64,000 bases of DNA, taken from positions 310,001-374,000 of the forward strand of contig SEYW01000001.1 of NCBI GenBank assembly GCA_004168015.1. Direction: 5' to 3'. Source of the stretch: Methylolobus aquaticus. GTDB lineage: Bacteria; Pseudomonadota; Gammaproteobacteria; Methylococcales; Methylococcaceae. Below are positions 49,828-58,709 of this stretch, one piece after another. Under the pieces are notes generated by a model. It did not search any database. It worked only from the letters and a program-made list of their open reading frames with translations, and was not told the origin of the DNA. Made by a program: the position numbers and the translations under genes. Position 1 is the stretch's first letter, and every line of letters begins with the position of its first letter.

Positions 49828-50487
49828 TCAGCCCGCGTGGAGAATTGCCGGCAGATCGACCACCCGGTTCAGACAGCTTAACGGGTTCATTTCGGTCAGC
49901 TCGGCGCGATTGTTGGCGCCGCTGGTAACGGCAATCCCGGCGATCCCGGCGTTGGCTGCCATGCGGAGGTCGTGGATCGAATCGCCGATCATGACGGCCC
50001 GATGCGGCGCAATGCCGGTGACTGCGAGAATTTCGTGCAGCATCGCGGGATCCGGTTTGGACGCGGTCTCATCGGCGCAGCGCGTCGTCTCGAACAACGG
50101 GCCCACCCCGGTCTGCTCCAGGGCGTGATCCAGCCCCCGCCGAGCCTTGCCGGTCGCGATTGCGAGCCGGAAGCCCGCGTCCCGCAATTCTCCCAGCATA
50201 TCGGATACCCCATCGAACAGGTCCGCTGCTGTCAACTGACGGGTGAAGAAATGTCGGCGGTAGGCCTCCATCAACGGACCGATGCGCTCGCCGTCGATTC
50301 CCGGGAAGGCCGCCTTCAGCGCTTCGTCCAGACTCAAGCCGATGACCGACCGGGCCACGGCATCGGTCGGCACCGGGAGACCGGACTCGAAGGCCGCATT
50401 CTGCAGGCACTCGACGATCCAATCGACCGAGTCGAGCAATGTACCATCCCAGTCGAAGACCAGCAGATCAAACCGTCTCACCATCAT
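49828..50487 (-). CDS. HAD-superfamily phosphatase (Gph-like)
   Basis: A 219-residue hydrolase. HAD motif I is LLVFDWDGTLLDSVDW, motif II lies in LAIATGKARRG, motif III is KPDPAMLHEI and motif IV is VMIGDSIHDLRMA. Phosphoglycolate or sugar phosphates are possible substrates. It overlaps the rluC stop by ATGA and precedes sppA; the order rluC-HAD-sppA is found in Pseudomonas. Confidence 0.88.
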   Translation of the reverse strand: MMVRRFDLLVFDWDGTLLDSVDWIVECLQNAAFESGLPVPTDAVARSVIGLSLDEALKAAFPGIDGERIGPLMEAYRRHFFTRQLTAADLFDGVSDMLGELRDAGFRLAIATGKARRGLDHALEQTGVGPLFETTRCADETASKPDPAMLHEILAVTGIAPHRAVMIGDSIHDLRMAANAGIAGIAVTSGANNRAELTEMNPLSCLNRVVDLPAILHAG

Positions 50488-51440
50488 GGACACCGTTCCA
50501 GGAAGCCCTGCAGCTCGGCATCGAGCGGGGCCTCCACCGTCAGCGGCCGGCCCGACCCCGGATGCACGAATGTGAGCCGTGAAGCATGCAGGAAAAGCCG
50601 GCGCAGACCCTGTTGCCGAAACGCGCGATTCCGCTCTGACAAACCGTAACGCTCATCGCCGGCAATCGGATGCCCCATGAACTGGGCATGCACGCGGATC
50701 TGGTGGGTACGACCCGTGTGCGGCTCCGCCGCAACCAGCGTCGCCGTCTGGAATGCCCGCAGTCGGCGGAATGTCGTCGTGGCCGCTTTGCCGGCGGCGG
50801 AGGCCTTGACCATCCGCTCGCCTCCCTGCAGCACATTTTTGTCGAGAGCCGCGTCCACCGTTCGAATTTTCTGATTCCAGGCGCCGGTCAGTAACGCGGT
50901 ATAAACCTTTTTGACGGCATTCTCGCGGAATTGTTCGTGCAGACCGCGCAGCGCACTGCGTTTCTTGGCGATCACGAGACAGCCGGAGGTATCGCGATCC
51001 AGCCGGTGGACGAGTTCCAGAAAACGCGCCTCGGGCCGCAACTTTCGCACGCCTTCGATAATCCCGAGGACCAGACCGCTGCCACCGTGCACGGCGATGC
51101 CCGCCGGCTTGTTGATGACCAGCAGTTCGGAATCATCGATCAGGATCCGCGGCGCCAGCCGCTCTGCGAATGCGTCGACCGCACCGGAGGGTGGCTCATC
51201 GGGACTGGCCGCCACCTGCAGCGGCGGGATACGGACCAGATCGCCACTGGCGATGCGCCGCGCGGCATCGATCCGTCCGCCGTTCAGGCGCACCTGCCCG
51301 GTGCGCAGTATCCGGTAGATGTGGCTTTTAGGAACGCCCTTGAGCTGTGTCAGAAGGAAATTGTCAATGCGCTGTCCGGCGTGTTCCTCGCCGATACGAA
51401 CAAGCCTGACCGACGCAGGAGGCCGGAGTGTTTCAGTCAT
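50484..51440 (-). CDS. rluC: 23S rRNA pseudouridine synthase RluC
   Basis: A 318-residue pseudouridine synthase (E. coli RluC has 319). An S4 domain at the N-terminus (RIDNFLLTQLKGVPKSHIYRILRTGQVRLNGGR) precedes the catalytic HRLDRDTSGC, whose second Asp is the nucleophile, and GRTHQIRVH. Its divergent placement opposite rne is conserved in gammaproteobacteria. The frame to 51512 has no supporting ribosome site. Confidence 0.94.
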   Translation of the reverse strand: MTETLRPPASVRLVRIGEEHAGQRIDNFLLTQLKGVPKSHIYRILRTGQVRLNGGRIDAARRIASGDLVRIPPLQVAASPDEPPSGAVDAFAERLAPRILIDDSELLVINKPAGIAVHGGSGLVLGIIEGVRKLRPEARFLELVHRLDRDTSGCLVIAKKRSALRGLHEQFRENAVKKVYTALLTGAWNQKIRTVDAALDKNVLQGGERMVKASAAGKAATTTFRRLRAFQTATLVAAEPHTGRTHQIRVHAQFMGHPIAGDERYGLSERNRAFRQQGLRRLFLHASRLTFVHPGSGRPLTVEAPLDAELQGFLERCP

Positions 51441-51470
51441 TGTCGAATAATAACAAGTTCGTTCGCGAAA

Positions 51471-51499
51471 TTGATGCTGAATGACAAGCTTGTTATAGT
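51471..51499 (+). promoter_or_regulatory. rne promoter
   Basis: TTGATG (51471-51476) and TATAGT (51494-51499) are spaced by 17 nt. The -10 lies in one arm of an inverted repeat (ATAACAAG at 51450-51457 and CTTGTTAT at 51489-51496) that spans the divergent rluC/rne promoter zone. Confidence 0.6.
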
Positions 51500-51505
51500 G
51501 ATGAC

Positions 51506-52038
51506 AGTTCAATGCAGAGTTTTCGGGGCGACCTGAGAGACCTCCAGACCGGACGATGGGAACAACTCCGGGTGCAATCGAGATCGGGTAGCGGGCTGGG
51601 TCGTGACCGAGCGACAGTGGTCGCGGGGTTCCCGCCGCCGCATTCCGCGAGTGGCTACCGAGCGCCGGCTTCCCTCATTGCGACCGGCCGCAGCTCGACG
51701 CGACTGATCGATATCCCAGAACGAACCGCGCGCCGGACCGATCTCCCCGGTTTCCCCCAAGCTTGAGCTCGCATTCGAACTGCCTCGTGCCGCATAACGA
51801 ACAGGGTTTTCTCGCTCGACCCCAGATGAGCGAGTCGTCTTCCGTCGCATCGTTTTCCCGGAGCGTAGAGCCCCGTGGGATGCGGACTGATGTCGAATGG
51901 CAGCGCCGGCCTCAGAACGGCGTGGTGCCATATCGATACAGGCCGATCACCCAAGAAAGAGGCCCATCCTCATGAACGAAAAAGCAGGCGCGTTCCGCGC
52001 CGGGAAATGGTCGGCGGCGACACCGAAGGACCTAATAA
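51506..52038 (+). other. Long 5' leader of rne
   Basis: About 530 nt separate the predicted rne transcription start from its ATG, with no convincing gene on either strand. In E. coli the rne mRNA has a 361-nt leader whose hairpins let RNase E cleave its own message; a similar autoregulatory role is inferred here from position and length only. A 47-codon frame (51972-52115) with GAGG upstream overlaps the rne start and could be an upstream ORF. Confidence 0.45.
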
Positions 52039-54726
52039 ATGAGAAGAATGCTGATCAACGCGACGCAGCCGGAAGAGCTGCGCGTAGCGCTCGTCGATGG
52101 ACAGAAACTCTATGATTTCGACATAGAGGTCCCCTCCAAGGAACAGAAGAAGGCCAATATCTATAAAGGCACCATCACCCGGGTAGAGCCGAGCCTCGAA
52201 GCCGCGTTCGTCAACTATGGCGCCGATCGCCATGGCTTCCTGCCGTTCAAGGAAATCACGCCGGAGAACATCGCGCGGAACGGTGAGGAGGAGTATACCC
52301 GGCGCGACATCAAGGACCTGATCAAGGAAGGTCAGCAGATCATCGTCCAGATCGAAAAGGAGGAACGCGGCAACAAAGGCGCCGCGCTGACCACCTACAT
52401 CAGTCTGGCCGGCAGCTACCTGGTGCTGATGCCGAACAACCCCAAGGCGGGCGGCATCTCCCGGCGAATCGAGGGCGACATTCGCTCCGACATGCGCGAA
52501 GTGATGGCGCAGCTGACGATTCCCGAGGGTATGGGACTGATCGTCCGGACTGCCGGTGGCGGTAAGTCGCCCGAAGAATTGCAGTGGGATCTGAACTACC
52601 TGCTGCAGCTGTGGGAGGCGATCGAGCGCTCCGCGACCGAAAAGCCCGCACCGTTCCTGATCTTTCAGGAAAGCAACGTCATCATCCGGGCGTTGCGCGA
52701 CCATCTGCGCGGCGACATCGACGAAATCCTGATCGACAACCCGGCGACGCACAAGCTGGTGCAGAGCTTCCTGCAGCAGGTCATGCCGCAGTTCATCGAG
52801 CGCGCGAAGATCTATGAGGACACGGTCCCGCTGTTCAGCCGCTACCAGATCGAAAGCCAGATCGAGCGCGCTTATGCCCGGGACGTGCCGCTGCCATCGG
52901 GCGGCGCCATCGTCATCGACCACACCGAGGCGCTGACGACCATCGACATCAACTCGGCGCGCGCGACCAAGGGCGGCGATATCGAAGAAACAGCGCTGAA
53001 CACCAACCTGGAGGCGGCCGACGAGATTGCCCGGCAATTGCGACTGCGCGATCTGGGCGGCCTGTTCGTGATCGACTTCATCGACATGATGGCCTCGCGC
53101 AACCAGCGCGCGGTGGAGACGCGTCTGCGCGATGCGGTCAAGAGCGACCGTGCACGCATCCAGGTCGGCCGCATCTCGCGCTTCGGCCTGATGGAGATGT
53201 CGCGCCAGCGGATCCGACCGTCATTGGGAGAGTCCACGCTGCTGACCTGCCCTCGCTGCAAGGGACAGGGCTCGATCCGCAGCGTCGAGTCGCTGTCGCT
53301 GTCGATTCTGCGCATCCTCGAAGAGGACGCGATGAAGCGGAACACCGACAAGATCATCGCGCACGTACCGATCGAGGTCGCAACCTTCCTGCTCAACGAA
53401 AAGCGCTCGACGCTGGAGCAGATCGAACAGCGGCACGATGTCGGCATCGTCGTGATCCCCAGCAAACACCACGAAACGCCATCTTACGACATCCAGCGCG
53501 TGCGTTCGGCCACCGGCAGCGCCGATGACGAGGCGACGACCCGACCGAGCTACGGGATGATCAAGGATCCCGAGACCGCCCCGGCTGCGGCGAAGCCCTC
53601 CCGCGAACAGTCGCAGGCGACCCAGGAACCCGCGATACGGAACTTCCTGCCGGCCCAGCCGGCACCCGCCGGCGTTCCCGACAAGGCTCCGGCAGCGCCA
53701 GCCCCCAGCGGCGGTTTCATCAAACGCTTTCTGAATATCCTGACCGGTGGTCGGCCGGAGGACGAGGAGGAAAATGCCGAGCCCACTACCGAACGCAAGG
53801 AGCCGCCTCGATCGGGCAGCCCCTACGGTTCGGTTCCCAGGCCGACCGAACGCGCCGCGGAGCCCCGCCGCTCGGAAAGCAATAACCGCTCGTCGTCCGC
53901 GACCCGTGACGAGAGCGACTCGCACGGGGAGCCGAAGCGCGAGCCCTCGAAGCGGAGCAGCCGCCGCCGGCGCTCCCGCCGCAGCGACGGCGACTCTCGT
54001 TCACCTTCGAACGGCTCGAGCCCGACTTCGAATGCCCCGCGCGACGCGACCGAGCCGCGCGAAGAGCGCCGTAGCCAGGAGCGCGCTCCGGAGCACGTTG
54101 TGCGCGAGGAGAGCGCTCCAAGCAATGACATCAGGTCACCAAGCGAAGAAGCTTTCGTAACCTTCGACACGGAAGAAAGCGCAGCGCGGGCAATGGCCGT
54201 GGTCTCGTCCCATCCGAAGAGCCGGAACTACCGTGAGCCACGGGAGCCGCGCGAGCGGTCAGCACCCGTGCGCGATGACAGCCCAGTTGAGCGCAGCGAT
54301 GACGAACCGGTCCTGACTGTCGATGGCGTCGAAGGCACCACGGAATCGGCCGAGACGCCGCCGCCGCGTTCCAGCCGACGTTCGTCGCGTCGTCGCGGGC
54401 GCGGCCGCCGTGGTAGCGGCGGCGGTGACCGCTCGGCGTCCACTGGCAGCGCCTCACCCGACCAACAGGAAGGCGGTGGCGACTTCTCGCCGGCTGAAGG
54501 GAATGACTACGACAACACCGACAGCACTCCGTCGCAACAGGCGGAGCCGACCGGCGCCCCGCCGTTCAGCCAAGGCTTTACGCCCCGTGCCGAACCCTCG
54601 GCGCCCGAGCCCGCGCCTCTTCACGTCGACCATCAGCCTGCACCCCCCGTGTTCGAGGAGCCGCGTCCCACGCCCTACCCGAACGGCAACGGCACCAACG
54701 AGACATCGGCACCGACGTCGGACTGA
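52039..54726 (+). CDS. rne: Ribonuclease E
   Basis: An 895-residue endoribonuclease and degradosome scaffold. The N-terminal catalytic half has the S1 domain ([24 protein letters not shown]), the 5' sensor and the DNase I-like site with the metal aspartates in TTIDINSA and FVIDFIDMM. The zinc-link CPRCKGQG pairs subunits into a tetramer. After about residue 500 the chain becomes disordered and Arg/Ser/Pro/Glu-rich, with Arg blocks likely to bind RNA. AAGGA precedes the ATG. The tail sequence is not expected to be conserved, and partner sites were not recognised. Confidence 0.95.
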   Translation: MRRMLINATQPEELRVALVDGQKLYDFDIEVPSKEQKKANIYKGTITRVEPSLEAAFVNYGADRHGFLPFKEITPENIARNGEEEYTRRDIKDLIKEGQQIIVQIEKEERGNKGAALTTYISLAGSYLVLMPNNPKAGGISRRIEGDIRSDMREVMAQLTIPEGMGLIVRTAGGGKSPEELQWDLNYLLQLWEAIERSATEKPAPFLIFQESNVIIRALRDHLRGDIDEILIDNPATHKLVQSFLQQVMPQFIERAKIYEDTVPLFSRYQIESQIERAYARDVPLPSGGAIVIDHTEALTTIDINSARATKGGDIEETALNTNLEAADEIARQLRLRDLGGLFVIDFIDMMASRNQRAVETRLRDAVKSDRARIQVGRISRFGLMEMSRQRIRPSLGESTLLTCPRCKGQGSIRSVESLSLSILRILEEDAMKRNTDKIIAHVPIEVATFLLNEKRSTLEQIEQRHDVGIVVIPSKHHETPSYDIQRVRSATGSADDEATTRPSYGMIKDPETAPAAAKPSREQSQATQEPAIRNFLPAQPAPAGVPDKAPAAPAPSGGFIKRFLNILTGGRPEDEEENAEPTTERKEPPRSGSPYGSVPRPTERAAEPRRSESNNRSSSATRDESDSHGEPKREPSKRSSRRRRSRRSDGDSRSPSNGSSPTSNAPRDATEPREERRSQERAPEHVVREESAPSNDIRSPSEEAFVTFDTEESAARAMAVVSSHPKSRNYREPREPRERSAPVRDDSPVERSDDEPVLTVDGVEGTTESAETPPPRSSRRSSRRRGRGRRGSGGGDRSASTGSASPDQQEGGGDFSPAEGNDYDNTDSTPSQQAEPTGAPPFSQGFTPRAEPSAPEPAPLHVDHQPAPPVFEEPRPTPYPNGNGTNETSAPTSD

Positions 54727-54732
54727 CTGCGC

Positions 54733-54765
54733 GCCATTGGGGTCGCCCGCAGCGACCCCAATGGC
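54733..54765 (+). terminator. Strong hairpin after rne
   Basis: A perfect 13-bp stem (54733-54745 with 54753-54765, 7-nt loop CCCGCAG) begins 6 nt after the rne stop. No T-run follows, so it may be a 3'-end stabilising structure or a Rho-aided terminator. A second, 7-bp GC-rich hairpin lies at 54790-54809. Confidence 0.5.
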
Positions 54766-54896
54766 CGAAAACTGGTACGCCGACCGCTTCGCCCGCTAAC
54801 CGGCGGGCGCGGCCGAAGGCGATTTTCCGATGGTGCCCTAAGGCTGACCGCATGCAGGCTTCGAGCAAGCCATGTACGCCCACTCGCCGCTCGTCT

Positions 54897-54914
54897 TTCC
54901 CGCAAAAGCGGGAA
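54897..54914. repeat. REP/dRS3-like inverted repeat
   Basis: TTCCCGC-AAAA-GCGGGAA followed by TCC closely resembles the short dispersed palindromes with TTCCCGC/GCGGGAATCC ends common in beta- and gammaproteobacterial intergenic DNA. The gap 54727-55097 holds this repeat, the hairpins after rne and the res terminator; nothing in it looks like a gene. Confidence 0.55.
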
Positions 54915-54973
54915 TCCAATGCCCTGACTGTGGGCGACCGATCATCGCGACGACTCGCTTCAGGGGCCGCTCC

Positions 54974-54996
54974 AAAAAATAGGGGGCAGTTCCCCC
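54974..54996 (-). terminator. Rho-independent terminator of the res operon
   Basis: On the minus strand GGGGG-AACTG-CCCCC is followed by TATTTTTT. It lies about 100 nt past the res stop and is the likely end of the defence-island transcript. Confidence 0.6.
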
Positions 54997-55097
54997 ACGT
55001 CGAAGCGAGCCTCGGGCTTTATGAATGAATACCGGATTTCCGGTGCAACACCCCGCCCATGCATGTCTTGCAAGCCGTCGACCTAGGCATCTGTGCG

Positions 55098-57860
55098 TCA
55101 GGCACCATGATCATTCCCTGAGCCGGCTCGCACCTCGTAACGGAGAAAATCGGACAGCCGCCTTGACTCCTTGACCTCATCGTGGGGAACGAGCAGGTAG
55201 GTCCAAGGCTTCGTACCAACCGTCCCCGCATAGTCAGACGCGTGCTTGCACCACTGCACGGCTGCGGATGCCTTGGCCTGAACCTCGTGAGTATTGATCT
55301 CGTCGCGCGCTTTCGTCTCGACCATCAGGATCGTCGCGTCGGTTTCGGCAACAAAGTCGGGCAGGTACTCCGGCTGCTCGGGGCCGAGCTTGTAGTAGAT
55401 CTGGAACTGCCCTTTAGCGGGCTTGAACCATTTCGAGGCATCCCGTTCCAAGATGATCGCGAAGCGCCTTTCGGTGTCTGAATCAAACTTCTGCAACGGA
55501 TATAGACAACGCGCAAAGCCGCCGAAAAGCATCTGTTTGATGCGGTTCGTCTCGATCAGCGTCTCACGGAAATGGTGGGCCGCTCGACCCGCCGTGGCCG
55601 TGTAGTTACAGGGTTTGAGTCCAGTGAAGCCGCGACTGACTTGCACCTCGTACTCGGTTGCCTCCTCCCAGAAGTGAGCCATCATCTCGGCATGGATTAG
55701 CCGCGCCAGCTCGGAACCATAAGTGTCCAGGATCTCGTGTAGCTCGCTGTCCGAATAGCCCCGATTCCGGTAGTACGCGACGGCTTGTCCGGCCAGGTCA
55801 TACAACAGTTCGGACTGCGTAAAGTAGTCGATGTCGTCGAAATCGATCAACTTCCTGACGATGTAGTCTTCCAGGCGGAGTTCGCGGACTCCGGACTCGC
55901 GGCTCAGAATGAACTGATGATTGGTCCGCAACTCCTGCCCCAGGATCTCTCGTTGCCCGGGCTGGAAATTGGGCAACATACCAAGCCTAAAGGCATGAAA
56001 ACCCGTGGTGACCTCGCCGGCTGGAACTACAGCGATGCGGGGGATATCGATGGTCTGCTGCACCACGATCTCAGTAGTCTTCGCGACCACGGCCGACAAG
56101 TCGATCGCGGGCGCTGACGCATCCTCGTACCCCAGCAGGTCCCCTTGCAGCGGCTTCAGGCGCTCGGCGACTTCCGCCAGGATTTCCTTCTGCACCTCAG
56201 GTTTCAGCAGCGCGCCGCTGGTAGGCACGAGATCGCGCTTGACCTCGTAATTGCCAATGACGTCCATCACCATGCGCGCGGCCTGCTTTTCCGCCTCGGT
56301 CGTGAAGATCGGTGCCGGCGACGTGGAAAGTCCCGGGGCTTGAATGGCGGCAGATGTTCCGTCAGCCACGACCGATACATCCGTCAAACCGAGCCGCGCT
56401 GCAGCTCCCGATTCGACCTGCACGCTGACCTTCCTGTCGTCAGCGCTCGGCGCTTCAAGGATGATCTGCTTCAAGCGGATCGGCGAGTCGCCGCGGTTGG
56501 CCTCGTCGATGATGTCCTGAAACTTGTCGTGGGCAACGATGTTCAAGCGATCCACCGCCGCCACTCCGGTGCGCTTGCCGTAGGGCAGGCGCAAGCCACG
56601 GCCGATGGACTGCTCGATCAGCGTGCGCGCATTGGCGGCGCGCAGCGGCACGATCGTGTAGAGGTTGGTCACGTCCCAGCCTTCCTTCAGCATGTTGACG
56701 TGAATCACGATCTCGGTCGGCTCGTCCACGCTCTCGACCGCCAGCAGGCGGGTGATCATCTGCTCCTCTTCCGCGCCGGTGCGACTGGAATCGACCTGAA
56801 TGACCTTCCCCCGGTAACGTGCCTCATAGAAGGCTTCGGATTCGATCAGCGCCAAAAGCTGCGCGGCATGTGTCGTATCGCGGGCAATCACGAGCATGAA
56901 GGGTTTGACCGGCGCGACACCATTCTCCCGGGCATAGGTCAGCAGTTCGACCTTGGTCGTCTCGTGCAGGCGGATGCCGTCTTCCAGTTTGGTCTTCTCG
57001 ACCTCGTCGGCGGTGTGGGCTCTGGCGTCGAAGTTTCGCTGTGTGACCACGGCGGGTTCCTTGACGAACCCGTCCTCCATCGCACGCGCCAAGGGGTAGT
57101 CCATCACGACATTCCGGAACGGCACCGGCCCGCGGCCCGACTCCACGAAGGGCGTCGCCGTCAACTCCAGACCGAACAAGGGCTTTAGCTCATTGATCGC
57201 ACGCACTCCGGCACTGGCCCGGTAGCGGTGCGACTCGTCCATCAGCAGGACGAGATCGGGCAGGTTGGCCAGGTGATTGAAGTAGCTGTCGCCCAGCACC
57301 TCACGCATGCGCTTGATGCGCGGTTCCTTGCCGCCGCGCACTTCGGAGTTGATCTTGGAGATGTTGAAAATATTGATGCGCACGTCGTGGGCAAAACCCA
57401 GGGCGCGATCGTCCACCGCCGCGCCGGTCTGGTCGTAATTGTCGCCGGTGATGATCAAGGGCGATTGCTGCGCGAACTCGGCAATGCCCTTGAAGACGTA
57501 CTTCGGTATGTTGCGCGTGAAATCGGCAATGAGCTTGTTGTAGATCGTCAGGTTGGGCGCCAGCACGAAAAAATTACTGACGCCGTGCGCCAGGTGCAGG
57601 TAGGCGATGAAAGCCCCCATCAGGCGCGTCTTGCCCACGCCGGTAGCCAGCGCGAAGCACAGCGACGGGAACTCGCGCTCGAAGTCTTCCAGCGTGCTGA
57701 ACTCGGCTTTCAGTGCGGAGAGAATGTCCGCTGCGTCCCGCTGCTGCCGCAACAGTTCCGGTGCCGCATCGAGCGCGCGCACCAGCCGGGCGAGCGACTC
57801 CGCCTGCGGAGGGCGCAGCGACAAGCGCCCGGTGACGTGGTGAAGCACGCGAGCCTGCAT
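55098..57860 (-). CDS. Type III restriction-like helicase-nuclease (Res)
   Basis: A 920-residue SF2 helicase-nuclease. Walker A is ATGVGKT (72-78), the DEAD-type box is MDESH (near 208) and motif VI is IEQSIGRGLRLP. The C-terminal part has PDF...MVETKARD, a PD-(D/E)xK nuclease pattern. Its N-terminus (VTGRLSLRPPQAESLA) is the normal family opening, so the gene is intact. Its ATG overlaps the stop of the 64-residue gene (TGATG). It would cut DNA lacking the partner Mod methylation. Mod lies about 1.7 kb upstream, with four small genes or remnants in between. Confidence 0.88.
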   Translation of the reverse strand: MQARVLHHVTGRLSLRPPQAESLARLVRALDAAPELLRQQRDAADILSALKAEFSTLEDFEREFPSLCFALATGVGKTRLMGAFIAYLHLAHGVSNFFVLAPNLTIYNKLIADFTRNIPKYVFKGIAEFAQQSPLIITGDNYDQTGAAVDDRALGFAHDVRINIFNISKINSEVRGGKEPRIKRMREVLGDSYFNHLANLPDLVLLMDESHRYRASAGVRAINELKPLFGLELTATPFVESGRGPVPFRNVVMDYPLARAMEDGFVKEPAVVTQRNFDARAHTADEVEKTKLEDGIRLHETTKVELLTYARENGVAPVKPFMLVIARDTTHAAQLLALIESEAFYEARYRGKVIQVDSSRTGAEEEQMITRLLAVESVDEPTEIVIHVNMLKEGWDVTNLYTIVPLRAANARTLIEQSIGRGLRLPYGKRTGVAAVDRLNIVAHDKFQDIIDEANRGDSPIRLKQIILEAPSADDRKVSVQVESGAAARLGLTDVSVVADGTSAAIQAPGLSTSPAPIFTTEAEKQAARMVMDVIGNYEVKRDLVPTSGALLKPEVQKEILAEVAERLKPLQGDLLGYEDASAPAIDLSAVVAKTTEIVVQQTIDIPRIAVVPAGEVTTGFHAFRLGMLPNFQPGQREILGQELRTNHQFILSRESGVRELRLEDYIVRKLIDFDDIDYFTQSELLYDLAGQAVAYYRNRGYSDSELHEILDTYGSELARLIHAEMMAHFWEEATEYEVQVSRGFTGLKPCNYTATAGRAAHHFRETLIETNRIKQMLFGGFARCLYPLQKFDSDTERRFAIILERDASKWFKPAKGQFQIYYKLGPEQPEYLPDFVAETDATILMVETKARDEINTHEVQAKASAAVQWCKHASDYAGTVGTKPWTYLLVPHDEVKESRRLSDFLRYEVRAGSGNDHGA
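57785..57842 (-). repeat. Direct repeat copy 1 (inside res 5' end)
   Basis: A 58-nt stretch identical to 58801-58858, 1016 nt apart in the same orientation. It codes the start of Res (HHVTGRLSLRPPQAESLAR). Weaker similarity continues a little on both sides. Confidence 0.95.
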
Positions 57861-58054
57861 CAGCTGGCTCCGCGGTTCAATTGCTGCGCCAACTCGTCGG
57901 CAGCCACGCGAACGATTCGGCCATTGCGCATGATGACTATCGCCGTCCGCGTCTGAATCGCGATTTCGCGAGCGGATTGGGCCGCCCTCAGCAGGGCGGA
58001 AAGAGATGCGCGCAAATCTGAATTGCGCGCCTTCGAGAGCTCGTCTGGTGTCAT
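57860..58054 (-). CDS. Small protein next to the zeta-like kinase, possible antitoxin
   Basis: A 64-residue protein (MTPDELSKARNSDLRASLSAL; IVIMRNGRIVRVAADEL). The ATG at 58054 has GAGAG 5 nt upstream and overlaps the kinase stop (ATGA); it ends overlapping the res start. The helical first half and short beta stretch would suit a partner-binding protein. An antitoxin role is inferred only from pairing with the zeta-like gene. Confidence 0.6.
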   Translation of the reverse strand: MTPDELSKARNSDLRASLSALLRAAQSAREIAIQTRTAIVIMRNGRIVRVAADELAQQLNRGAS

Positions 58055-58566
58055 TGGTTCTCTCCCCATGCGATCAGCTCCGGTACTACTCCGGCATTGT
58101 CGTAAAGCGCCCAGTCATCGACCTCGCTGCGATAATGACGCTCGAAGTTGCGGCGCCCGGCATCGAAACGCCGCCGTATCACATGCTCAGGCACATCATG
58201 GCCACCTTGCCGCACCCGCTCGGCGACACGCGCAATGGCCAGTTCCACCGTCGGCAGCGAAAGAAAAAAGAGACTCACACTATAGCCGCGCGCCCGCCAC
58301 AAACGGATGTGCCGAAGGTAACCGAAACCGGACAAAGTGGTTTCAAACGCAAAGCTTTCGCGCTTCTCGAAGCGCTCACCGATCTCGTGCAACATCAGGC
58401 GTCCTGCTTTCACGGCCGCAAGCTCCGGCGCAAATGGCGACAGGCCGGCTGCAATCAGATCGGCGTTGATGAAATGAGGGCACTGCGCCTCGGCGGGCAG
58501 GAATGCCCTGGCGAAGGTTGTCTTGCCAGCACCATTGGGGCCAGCGATGACGATGACCTTCTTCAC
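58051..58566 (-). CDS. Zeta-toxin-like P-loop kinase
   Basis: A 171-residue AAA/zeta-type kinase. Walker A is AGPNGAGKTT (8-17). NADLIAAGLSP contains the likely catalytic Asp, FAFETTLSG follows, and RRRFDAGRRNF holds lid arginines. Zeta toxins phosphorylate UDP-sugars and stop cell wall synthesis; some relatives are not toxins. It begins with GTG in a GTGA overlap with the stop of a helicase-tail remnant, and it is bracketed by the two 58-nt res repeats. Confidence 0.8.
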   Translation of the reverse strand: MKKVIVIAGPNGAGKTTFARAFLPAEAQCPHFINADLIAAGLSPFAPELAAVKAGRLMLHEIGERFEKRESFAFETTLSGFGYLRHIRLWRARGYSVSLFFLSLPTVELAIARVAERVRQGGHDVPEHVIRRRFDAGRRNFERHYRSEVDDWALYDNAGVVPELIAWGENQ

Positions 58567-58709
58567 AGCTCAACCCCAAGCATCAGATCACCCGCCCAAG
58601 CATCGAGCTCTTGGACTTCCTGCTCGCAACAACCAGAATCGAGCTGGGGAAGATCCCGCAGCAGCGAGGTAATCCGTGCTTCGAGATCGAGCGATAAGCT
58701 GGGACCGGC
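58563..58709 (-). pseudogene. 3' tail remnant of a helicase-type gene
   Basis: A 48-codon open stretch after a stop (TAA at 58710-58712). It codes EQEVQELDAWAGDLMLG, closely matching EQEVQKLDAWADDMKLG in the partial gene at 63579-64000, then ends at a stop overlapping the zeta start. DNA similarity to 63845-63905 is clear by eye. It appears to be the end of a paralogous gene that was joined here together with the zeta cassette. Confidence 0.7.

Noticed and set aside
51970-53037. 355-codon minus-strand frame opposite rne
   Set aside because: Antisense to the conserved RNase E catalytic domain.
54841-55097. Small gene between rne and res
   Set aside because: Only hairpins, a REP-like repeat and a terminator are seen; the frames are the usual products of REP sequences.
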